7,650 nucleotides of DNA from contig JACQUI010000242.1 of the NCBI GenBank assembly GCA_016210395.1, positions 1 to 7,650 on the forward strand, in the 5' to 3' direction. The position numbers and the translations under genes were made by a program. The DNA is from Chloroflexota bacterium. Lineage in GTDB: Bacteria > Chloroflexota > Dehalococcoidia > Lucifugimonadales > JACPCL1. This document shows positions 1-7,650 of this stretch, piece by piece. The notes beneath the pieces were generated by a model, which saw only the letters and a program-made list of their open reading frames with translations, had not been told where the DNA came from and ran no database searches. The number at the start of each line of letters is the position of its first letter. The stretch's first letter is position 1.

Positions 1-113
1 CAACGCATCATAATGTGTAAACTCGTCAAACAACCGGTACAAGATGTACTATCCAATGCTACGCGTCTCGCAACATATGGCGTCATTTGGAAGAGCCAAA
101 ACGCTCCGACTGG

Positions 114-129
114 CCCCGAAGGGGTTTTT
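114..129 (+). terminator. Possible short intrinsic terminator
   Basis: CCCC (114-117), loop GAA, GGGG (121-124), then TTTTT (125-129). The stem is only four pairs, so it is weak, but the T-run follows directly, as in an intrinsic terminator read on the plus strand. No convincing plus-strand gene lies in 1-113, which is AT-richer and has no recognisable coding sequence. On the other strand the hairpin lies just beyond the stop of the small minus frame ending at 128, but there it lacks an immediate T-run. Confidence 0.3.
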
Positions 130-367
130 ACGAAGGAATCACGTTTGCATAAAGCCCAACTAGCTTGCCAACATCGTCGAACGTGACCATGCCAGTCGAT
201 GCCGAAGGAGTCACCGTCTGAGATATTGCTTTCCTTGTTCCTCCGAACCTGCTGTTAGACACGTGAATTCGAGTAGGCCCTCGCAACTGGGTATCTGTCA
301 TTGCCCCGCTTCCAGCCAAGAAGTCGTGTTTCTCTGTAGATGGGAACGGCAACTTCATATGCTTCAC
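128..367 (-). CDS. Small hypothetical protein (79 aa), doubtful
   Basis: An open frame of 79 codons with a GTG start at 367 or an ATG at 358; I do not recognise the protein. It is polar, rich in Ser/Thr/Gly in the middle, and ends with a mildly hydrophobic stretch (GKLVGLYANVIPS). No signal peptide or membrane segment is evident. Two things favour it. It begins 19 bases after the mfd stop on the same strand, and an extended -10 motif (375-383) sits just upstream and would start transcription near 368, giving an almost leaderless message. Against it are no clear Shine-Dalgarno sequence, lower GC than the neighbours and no family match. It could be a gene remnant or chance. Confidence 0.3.
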   Translation of the reverse strand: MKHMKLPFPSTEKHDFLAGSGAMTDTQLRGPTRIHVSNSRFGGTRKAISQTVTPSASTGMVTFDDVGKLVGLYANVIPS

Positions 368-374
368 CGCCCAT

Positions 375-383
375 ACTATAGCA
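375..383 (-). promoter_or_regulatory. Extended -10 promoter element (TGCTATAGT)
   Basis: Read on the minus strand, TG-C-TATAGT lies between the mfd stop and the small frame at 367-128. A TG one base before the hexamer is the extended -10 of sigma-70-type promoters, which can work without a good -35, and none is visible here. Transcription would start near 368, almost on the GTG. The same motif precedes the response regulator and, in a weaker form, the Uma2 gene. Confidence 0.4.
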
Positions 384-385
384 CC

Positions 386-4081
<3,696 letters not shown>

Positions 4082-4087
4082 AGAGAA

Positions 4088-4094
4088 CTCCTTT
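4088..4094 (-). promoter_or_regulatory. Ribosome binding site fixing the mfd GTG start
   Basis: AAAGGAG on the minus strand, six bases before the GTG at 4081. It is a strong Shine-Dalgarno match and the reason for choosing the non-ATG start. Confidence 0.8.
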
Positions 4095-4149
4095 GACTAT
4101 CCGTTCTTGCCTGACGGCCTTCGATCGAGCTGGGCAAGAAACGCAGATT

Positions 4150-4176
4150 GTAGGGGCGCAAGCCTTGCGCCCCTAC
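4150..4176. repeat. Perfect 13-bp-arm palindrome, copy 1
   Basis: GTAGGGGCGCAAG (4150-4162), one central base, then its exact reverse complement (4164-4176). A near copy lies at 6417-6442. Neither copy is followed by a T-run, so a dispersed intergenic palindrome (REP-like) fits better than a terminator. This copy would lie in the mfd 5' leader. Confidence 0.85.
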
Positions 4177-4191
4177 GGTTCACCCTCACAC

Positions 4192-4210
4192 GTCCCGATG
4201 CCATCGGGAC
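4192..4210. repeat. Perfect 9-bp-arm palindrome
   Basis: GTCCCGATG (4192-4200), one central base, CATCGGGAC (4202-4210). It is the second of four palindromes between mfd and the next gene. Its sequence is unrelated to its neighbours, so the cluster is a mixture rather than one tandem family. Confidence 0.75.
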
Positions 4211-4211
4211 A

Positions 4212-4231
4212 GCCTCTCCCAAGGGAGAGGC
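4212..4231. repeat. Perfect 9-bp-arm palindrome, CCTCTCCC type
   Basis: GCCTCTCCC (4212-4220), AA, GGGAGAGGC (4222/4223-4231). It follows the previous palindrome by one base. The CCTCTCCC/GGGAGAGG arms resemble the B-type hairpins inside mfd and suggest the same repeat family. Confidence 0.7.
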
Positions 4232-4276
4232 GCAGTACTGCTTACGGTTGGCGTTGCCGCAGCATAACGCCTAAAG

Positions 4277-4305
4277 GGGCTATCCCCCCTTGTGAGGGAT
4301 AGCCC
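4277..4305. repeat. Perfect 10-bp inverted repeat
   Basis: GGGCTATCCC (4277-4286) pairs with GGGATAGCCC (4296-4305) around a nine-base loop. The centre reads CCCTTGTGAGGG, close to the CTGCGAGGG core of the A2 hairpin in mfd. If the mfd promoter proposed at 4317-4345 is right, this hairpin would form at the very 5' end of the mfd transcript. Confidence 0.75.
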
Positions 4306-4316
4306 GTCGCACACGC

Positions 4317-4345
4317 ATTGTACCAATCAAGGGGAAAGCCAACAA
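4317..4345 (-). promoter_or_regulatory. Candidate mfd promoter
   Basis: On the minus strand: -35-like TTGTTG (4345-4340), a 17-base spacer, and -10 TACAAT (4322-4317) preceded by TG one base earlier (extended -10). The start of transcription would be near 4310, giving a leader of about 230 bases that holds the four palindromes. Spacing and hexamers fit a sigma-70-type promoter. No better candidate is visible nearer to mfd. Confidence 0.45.
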
Positions 4346-4394
4346 CTTTCATGTCCGCCTGCTCGTTGACGGGGCGTCTACGGAGAAGTAGAGT

Positions 4395-4679
4395 TTGGTG
4401 GATATGGAAAAGAAGCTCTTCCCCAGGACCATGGACCAGCGCTTCCTCGCGGCATTCATTGACTGCCTGGGGAGCCGGTTGGAGATGGCGCGCTTTGGAG
4501 CCGAGTGGCTTCACCTGGAAGACCCGCAGTTCGCCCAGATGCTGGAGCAGTTCCGGCGCTCGACCGGCGGTTTCGAGGGTATGGACGAGGGCAGCAAAGA
4601 GGTCATGGGCATCATCTTTGCCGCTGCCGCAATGGCCGCCTGGGATGCCCACGAAGACTACGGCCCCGACGAGCGGTAG
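4395..4679 (+). CDS. Hypothetical small protein (about 91-94 aa)
   Basis: I do not recognise the family. Possible starts are TTG 4395, GTG 4398 or ATG 4404. GGAG at 4382-4385 fits the TTG or GTG better than the ATG. The protein is soluble-looking, mostly helical in appearance, rich in Ala, Met, Phe and acidic residues, and has a C-terminal stretch of small hydrophobics (IIFAAAAMAAWDAHEDYG) too short and too charged at its end to be a clear membrane anchor. Third codon positions are GC-rich like the neighbouring real genes, which favours coding. It lies divergent from mfd, with 193 bases before the dehydrogenase, so it probably stands alone. Function unknown. Confidence 0.6.
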   Translation: MVDMEKKLFPRTMDQRFLAAFIDCLGSRLEMARFGAEWLHLEDPQFAQMLEQFRRSTGGFEGMDEGSKEVMGIIFAAAAMAAWDAHEDYGPDER

Positions 4680-4763
4680 CCTGCTCCTCTGACCGATCCG
4701 TCGCCCAGGCATCCGTTCTTGGTCAGCCTGTCGAACGCGCAGTTCCATTCGGATTCTGTCCGA

Positions 4764-4778
4764 GCAGGCGGTTCCTGC
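4764..4778 (+). repeat. Small hairpin between genes
   Basis: GCAGG (4764-4768), loop CGGTT, CCTGC (4774-4778), in the gap between the small protein and the dehydrogenase. It has no T-run, so it is not an evident terminator. A second short inverted repeat, TCGGA (4749-4753) and TCCGA (4759-4763), abuts it. Confidence 0.35.
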
Positions 4779-4809
4779 ACGAACGAAATCCTACAGACCT
4801 ATCTCCCGA

Positions 4810-4832
4810 CCTCTTCCTTGCGAGGGAAGAGG
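4810..4832. repeat. Hairpin of the mfd-insert family
   Basis: CCTCTTCC (4810-4817), a seven-base loop, GGAAGAGG (4825-4832). The centre, TTGCGAGGGAAG, matches the A2 hairpin inside mfd (CTGCGAGGGAAG) at all but one base. It lies 27 bases before the dehydrogenase Shine-Dalgarno sequence and so may sit in that gene's leader. Confidence 0.75.
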
Positions 4833-4859
4833 CAACGCCTCGCACTACAACGCCACGTC

Positions 4860-4866
4860 AGGAGGT
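4860..4866 (+). promoter_or_regulatory. Strong ribosome binding site of the dehydrogenase
   Basis: AGGAGGT, six bases before the ATG at 4873. It is a near-perfect Shine-Dalgarno sequence and decides the start. Confidence 0.85.
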
Positions 4867-4872
4867 CCACCC

Positions 4873-5772
4873 ATGCCAGACGCGCCCATCGGATTCATAG
4901 GCCTGGGCATCATGGGGTTGCCCATGGCCCGCAACCTCATGAAGGCCGGCTTCCCCGTCGTCTGCTACAACCGCACCTCATCCACGGCCCAGGCGCTGGC
5001 CGCCGAAGGAGCGAAGGCCGCCGGCAGCCCGAAGGAGGTCGCCGAGGCCTGCCCCATCGTCATCACCATGGTTACCGATTCGCCCGACGTGGAGGCGGTG
5101 GCCCTTGGCCCCAAGGGGATCGTCGAGGGCATCCGGCGCGACGGCGTTCACATAGACATGAGCACCATCTCGCCCAGCGTCACCCGCAAGATAGCGGCGC
5201 GCTTGAAGGAGAAGGGCGCGCACATGCTGGACGCGCCCGTCAGCGGCGGCTCCTGGGGCGCGCAGTCCGGCACGCTCTCCATCATGGTGGGCGGAGATGC
5301 CGCCGTCTTCCAGCGGTGCCTGCCGGTGTTCAAAGGCATGGGCCAGAGCATCGTGCACGTGGGCGGCAACGGCATGGGCCAGGTGACAAAGCTGGTCAAT
5401 CAGATCCTGGTGGCGGGCACCATGAACGCTGTGGCTGAGGCCCTGGTCTTCGCGGCGAAGTCGGGCGCCGACCTGGAAAAGACCATCGAGGCGGTGAAGG
5501 GCGGCGCGGCGGGCTCCTGGCAGCTTCAGAACCTGGGGCCTCGCGTCATTAAGGGCGACTTCGCCCCCGGCTTCATGGTGAAGCTCCAGCAGAAGGACCT
5601 GCGCATCATCCTGGACTCCGCCGGCGAGATGCACGTGCCGCTGCCGGGCACGTCGCTGGTGCACCAGCTCTTCGCCTCGCTGGAGGCCGCCGGCTTCGGC
5701 GACGAGGGCACGCAGGCGCTGGCCAAGGCCCACGAGCGCCTCGCCGGCGTGGAGGCAAGGGTGAAGGGATAG
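4873..5772 (+). CDS. NADP-type beta-hydroxyacid dehydrogenase (tartronate semialdehyde reductase / 3-hydroxyisobutyrate dehydrogenase group)
   Basis: A soluble oxidoreductase that interconverts a beta-hydroxyacid and its semialdehyde. The N-terminal Rossmann domain has the family signature GFIGLGIMG (7-15) continuing to PMARNL. The NRT at 33-35 after the second strand suggests NADP rather than NAD preference. The substrate motif DAPVSGG (120-126) is followed by GTLSIMVGG (133-141). The catalytic Lys173 lies in GQVTKLVNQ with Asn176 beside it, and an all-helical C-terminal domain carries a KDL motif. At 299 residues it is full length. The pattern resembles GarR/GlxR tartronate semialdehyde reductase most, but substrate cannot be told from sequence: 3-hydroxyisobutyrate, glyoxylate/succinic semialdehyde or related acids are possible. 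The start is fixed by AGGAGGT (4860-4866) six bases before ATG. No pathway partner is adjacent. Confidence 0.93.
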   Translation: MPDAPIGFIGLGIMGLPMARNLMKAGFPVVCYNRTSSTAQALAAEGAKAAGSPKEVAEACPIVITMVTDSPDVEAVALGPKGIVEGIRRDGVHIDMSTISPSVTRKIAARLKEKGAHMLDAPVSGGSWGAQSGTLSIMVGGDAAVFQRCLPVFKGMGQSIVHVGGNGMGQVTKLVNQILVAGTMNAVAEALVFAAKSGADLEKTIEAVKGGAAGSWQLQNLGPRVIKGDFAPGFMVKLQQKDLRIILDSAGEMHVPLPGTSLVHQLFASLEAAGFGDEGTQALAKAHERLAGVEARVKG

Positions 5773-5802
5773 GCTGGCGCAGTCCAAAGAGAGTGGACCC
5801 TG

Positions 5803-5811
5803 TGCTATGCT
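5803..5811 (+). promoter_or_regulatory. Extended -10 element before the Uma2 gene (TGCTATGCT)
   Basis: TG-C-TATGCT with no recognisable -35. Transcription would start near 5818, leaving a leader of about 18 bases that contains the Shine-Dalgarno GGGGAGG (5823-5829). It resembles the elements at 375-383 and 7471-7479. It implies the Uma2 gene can be transcribed apart from the dehydrogenase, which ends 63 bases upstream. Confidence 0.4.
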
Positions 5812-5835
5812 GTTGCTGATCCGGGGAGGCGTCGC

Positions 5836-6390
5836 ATGACCACAAGCCAGACCCTCGTTACAGCAGAAGAGTTGGTGCAGCTTTCCGCAGAAGGCAAGCG
5901 CTACGAGCTGGTGAAGGGAGAACTGCGAAAGATGGCCCCAACCGGCGGGCTTCACGGAGATGTTGCCAATATGCTGGGCTACCTACTGCGTGGCTACGTG
6001 TTGCAACATCGCCCTGGCTACGTCTTCGCCGCTGAGACCGGCTTTCGACTCCATCGCAACCCAGACACCGTGCTGGCGCCGGACGCGGCCTTTGTGGCCA
6101 GAGAGCGCCTACCGGATGGCCCCCCCGTTGGTTACGTGGAGCTAGCCCCTGACCTGGCTGCGGAGGTGGTCTCTCCCAGCGACACTGCCGCCAAGGTGCA
6201 TGACAAGGTAGAAGACTGGCTGGAGGCGGGCGTAAAGCTGGTATGGGTGGTCTACCCGGAAAGGCGGTCAGTTGCCGCCTACCGCTCCCTGGACGACGTG
6301 CGCATTCTTCGCGAGGGCGACACGCTGGCGGGGGAGCCGGCGCTGCCCGGCTTCCGCTGCCCCGTACGAGAGCTGTTCCAGACCACATAA
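5836..6390 (+). CDS. Uma2-family (DUF820) putative endonuclease
   Basis: 184 residues, the usual length for Uma2 proteins, which have a PD-(D/E)XK nuclease fold and mostly unknown roles. Visible family marks are the N-terminal TAEEL and RYELVKGEL (22-30); PDAAFV (82-87) with the putative metal ligand Asp83; the AEVVSPSDT block (109-117) with Glu110; Lys124 in the following helix, likely the displaced catalytic lysine; and the end strand GVKLVWVVYPE (132-142). The active-site set therefore looks complete. The start ATG is preceded by GGGGAGG (5823-5829) at six bases. A small inverted repeat (CGCCA 6393-6397 / TGGCG 6404-6408) follows the stop. Uma2 genes are often multicopy in Cyanobacteria and Chloroflexota. 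No toxin-antitoxin or restriction partner is adjacent, so its role here is open. Confidence 0.88.
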   Translation: MTTSQTLVTAEELVQLSAEGKRYELVKGELRKMAPTGGLHGDVANMLGYLLRGYVLQHRPGYVFAAETGFRLHRNPDTVLAPDAAFVARERLPDGPPVGYVELAPDLAAEVVSPSDTAAKVHDKVEDWLEAGVKLVWVVYPERRSVAAYRSLDDVRILREGDTLAGEPALPGFRCPVRELFQTT

Positions 6391-6416
6391 CGCGCCACCG
6401 CGATGGCGTAGGATCC

Positions 6417-6442
6417 GTAGGGCGCAAGGCTTGCGCCCCTAC
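6417..6442. repeat. Palindrome copy 2, with a one-base difference
   Basis: GTAGGGCGCAAG (6417-6428), one central G, and CTTGCGCCCCTAC (6430-6442). The right arm is identical to that of the copy at 4164-4176; the left arm lacks one G of the G-run. It lies in the 91-base gap between the Uma2 stop and the cupin start. There is no T-run, so it is not an obvious terminator. Confidence 0.85.
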
Positions 6443-6481
6443 GGCGCGGGATGCCCCACTGAACTACGCAGGAGACACCTC

Positions 6482-6805
6482 ATGCCCTTCTTTGACACCT
6501 CCAAGCTCACGCCCAAAACCCTTGCGCCGGGCGTCAACCTGCGCATCACCTGGGGCGAGCGCATCATGACCAACGTCGTGGAGCTTGCCCCTGGAGCGCT
6601 GGTGGCCACGCACGCGCATCCCGCAGAGCAAATGGGCGTGGTCATGGAAGGCTCGGTGACCATGGTTATCGGCAAGGAACGCAAGACCCTCGGCCCAGGC
6701 GACGTCTACCTTGCGCCGTCCAACGTGGAGCATAGCGTGCAAAACGGCCCCGCCGCGGCAAGGCTGGTGGATATCTTCAGCCCGCCCAGGGAGGACTACA
6801 AGTAG
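6482..6805 (+). CDS. Single-domain cupin protein (107 aa)
   Basis: A small beta-barrel cupin, probably a metal-binding enzyme or sensor; substrate unknown. Cupin motif 1 reads G38 ... H44-A-H46-P-A-E49-Q50 ... G57. The HxHPxEQ arrangement is common in sugar-acid-related cupins, where Gln takes the usual Glu ligand place. Motif 2 reads G73-D ... P79 ... H84 ... N88, so the metal ligands are His44, His46, Gln50 (or Glu49) and His84. There is no signal peptide and no second domain. The frame is open further upstream, to 6272, but the true start is ATG 6482, because AGGAG (6470-6474) lies seven bases before it and the upstream part overlaps Uma2 in another frame. It might act on a carbohydrate or keto acid, like the dehydrogenase two genes upstream, but this is a guess. 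Confidence 0.88.
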   Translation: MPFFDTSKLTPKTLAPGVNLRITWGERIMTNVVELAPGALVATHAHPAEQMGVVMEGSVTMVIGKERKTLGPGDVYLAPSNVEHSVQNGPAAARLVDIFSPPREDYK

Positions 6806-6827
6806 ACGGCGCGCTGTTCTGTGTGTA

Positions 6828-6867
6828 GGGCCGTAGCGAAGCGTCCTCAAGTACGTGGGGACGGCCC
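6828..6867 (+). repeat. Inverted repeat between convergent genes
   Basis: GGGCCGT (6828-6834) pairs with ACGGCCC (6861-6867) across 26 bases. An alternative pairing is CGTCC (6842-6846) with GGACG (6859-6863). It lies between the cupin stop and the response regulator stop, where a terminator for either gene is expected, but no T-run follows on either strand. At most it is a weak or factor-dependent stop. Confidence 0.35.
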
Positions 6868-6927
6868 CGGTGTGGGGTGCGTAGGGTCTGCGCGGCCAGC
6901 GACTTGGGCGGTTTCCAGCTATAAGGG

Positions 6928-7371
6928 TCACTCGTGGCTTGTAGATTCACGGGAAAGAGGACTGCCCGTGTCCCTGCATTGCCAGATGGCTTGCAGCAAA
7001 GTGGAGAGCAGGTGGGACCTCTCCAAGGCCATACAGATGCCGTGTTCTCTCAGTGACTTCGTGGGCTCAACAGGGGGTTCCCCTGTGGCCAAAAGGATGC
7101 AGGCTTTGGGGACCATCAGGTGCAACCGGTGGACGAATTCCCAGCCCATCTGATCAGGCATGGGCATGTCCAGGACAATGACGTCCGCGCGTTTTGTCGC
7201 TGCTTCTCGTATGGCTGTCCAGCCGCCCCAAGCCTCGCCGGCCACCGTTACTGTGTCGTCGGAGTAGCGGCGGAGATACGCTCGCAGGGCTGCACGCAGC
7301 GGCGCGCTGTCTTCCACCACGACAACGCGGGTACGTCGAAGGCCCACGATGGTATTCGTCACTACTTCCAC
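6928..7371 (-). CDS. Stand-alone receiver-domain response regulator
   Basis: A CheY-like receiver that would accept a phosphoryl group from a histidine kinase. Counting from GTG 7371: the beta-1 strand VVVVED has the acidic pair Glu20/Asp21; the phospho-acceptor is Asp68 in VIVLDMPMPDQMGWEF; the switch Thr96 lies in LLATGEP. The conserved Lys near the end of beta-5 is replaced by Arg118 (GICMALERS). There is no DNA-binding or enzymatic output domain; about 20 residues follow the receiver. The start is uncertain: GTG 7362 is better placed for the purine-rich AGGGGG upstream and would remove three residues. The leader from the proposed promoter (7471-7479) is about 95 bases. No kinase is in the window. 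It could be a phosphate relay, a protein-interaction regulator, or part of a two-component pair encoded elsewhere. Confidence 0.88.
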   Translation of the reverse strand: MEVVTNTIVGLRRTRVVVVEDSAPLRAALRAYLRRYSDDTVTVAGEAWGGWTAIREAATKRADVIVLDMPMPDQMGWEFVHRLHLMVPKACILLATGEPPVEPTKSLREHGICMALERSHLLSTLLQAIWQCRDTGSPLSRESTSHE

Positions 7372-7470
7372 CCCCTGCTCGCTGGCCTATCCCCATCATA
7401 GAGGCGGGGGTTATGCCGTCCGTCGTGCGCCTGGCTAGCCCCGCAGGTTAGATTGTGCTTTCCTTCACAT

Positions 7471-7479
7471 AGTATAGCA
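7471..7479 (-). promoter_or_regulatory. Extended -10 promoter of the response regulator (TGCTATACT)
   Basis: On the minus strand TG-C-TATACT, close to the sigma-70 consensus TGNTATAAT, with no clear -35 (GACGCC at the expected distance). The transcript would start near 7464. Downstream lies a start-stop ATG-TGA at the transcript's 5' end, probably by chance. Confidence 0.5.
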
Positions 7480-7504
7480 CTTTCCTGCGGCGTGGCGTCT
7501 CCGG

Positions 7505-7650
7505 CTAGTCCGAACTTCCGAGGATTTCGTATCTAGCCGTATCTGGGATGTAGCCAGACAACATCTTGACGATTCCGCCGGTTGCGAATATAACAGAGGC
7601 GCGGCGCATTGGAAAAACTCGATGTAGCCAGAAGAAACGTTGTTTTCGTA
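7505..7650 (-). CDS. Possible C-terminal end of a minus-strand gene (partial)
   Basis: One minus-strand frame is open from the window edge to a TAG at 7507-7505: about 47 codons ending ...MLSGYIPDTARYEILGSSD. I do not recognise it. It ends 26 bases before the response regulator promoter, a sensible arrangement for a gene end. Against it, the other two minus frames are also open for most of this stretch, and codon use is not clearly biased. The rest of 7372-7650 holds the response regulator leader and a 12-bp direct repeat. Confidence 0.25.
   Translation of the reverse strand, partial: RKQRFFWLHRVFPMRRASVIFATGGIVKMLSGYIPDTARYEILGSSD
7547..7632. repeat. 12-bp direct repeat pair
   Basis: GATGTAGCCAGA occurs at 7547-7558 and 7621-7632, 74 bases apart (start to start). 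CGTATCT is also repeated at about 7528 and 7538. The copies are too short to assign to a known element, and the window ends before any further copy could be seen. Confidence 0.45.

Noticed and set aside
1..113. tRNA or other RNA gene ahead of the short terminator
   Set aside because: I could not find an acceptor stem, a T-arm motif or a CCA end in this stretch.
14..172. Short plus-strand frame crossing the terminator-like hairpin
   Set aside because: About 50 codons, no good start or ribosome binding site, and an unremarkable peptide; most likely chance.
4242..4748. A 168-codon minus-strand frame opposite the small protein at 4395
   Set aside because: It covers the proposed mfd promoter and a palindrome and shows no motif. 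The plus-strand frame has the better ribosome binding site and the tighter fit between neighbours.
4978..5955. A 325-codon minus-strand frame opposite the dehydrogenase
   Set aside because: It is an antisense shadow of a clear family member and crosses into the Uma2 gene.

Overview
The window looks like a piece of a GC-rich bacterial chromosome. My best guess is a member of the Chloroflexota (Dehalococcoidia-like). This rests on the general look of the proteins, a Uma2-family gene, and GC-rich palindromic repeats of a kind I associate with genomes of that phylum. I could not test it by search. Both ends of the window (about 1-380 and 7450-7650) are visibly poorer in G+C than the middle.

Layout. 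At the left is a poorly supported small reading frame (128-367, minus). Then comes mfd, the transcription-repair coupling factor, filling 386-4081 on the minus strand. Between mfd and the next gene, 4082-4394 holds a likely mfd promoter and four palindromes that would lie in the mfd 5' leader. On the plus strand follow a small unknown protein (4395-4679), an NADP-type beta-hydroxyacid dehydrogenase of the tartronate semialdehyde reductase/3-hydroxyisobutyrate dehydrogenase group (4873-5772), a Uma2-family putative nuclease (5836-6390) and a one-domain cupin (6482-6805). A stand-alone receiver-domain response regulator (6928-7371, minus) converges on the cupin. The right end may carry the tail of another minus-strand gene.

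Function. Only mfd has a firm cellular role: it displaces RNA polymerase stalled at DNA damage and recruits nucleotide excision repair. The plus-strand genes have separate ribosome-binding sites and sizeable gaps, and no shared pathway is evident. The dehydrogenase and cupin could both act on small acids or sugars, but that is a guess.

The most unusual feature is a block of about 225 bp (75 codons) of hairpin-forming repeat DNA sitting in frame inside mfd, between the last strands of the domain before the RNA-polymerase-interaction domain. Relatives of the same hairpin occur between genes elsewhere in the window. This resembles, in principle, the Rickettsia palindromic elements that insert into proteins. 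A second palindrome family (13-bp arms) occurs twice between genes, and an extended -10 motif (TGCTATRST-like) recurs ahead of three separate small genes.
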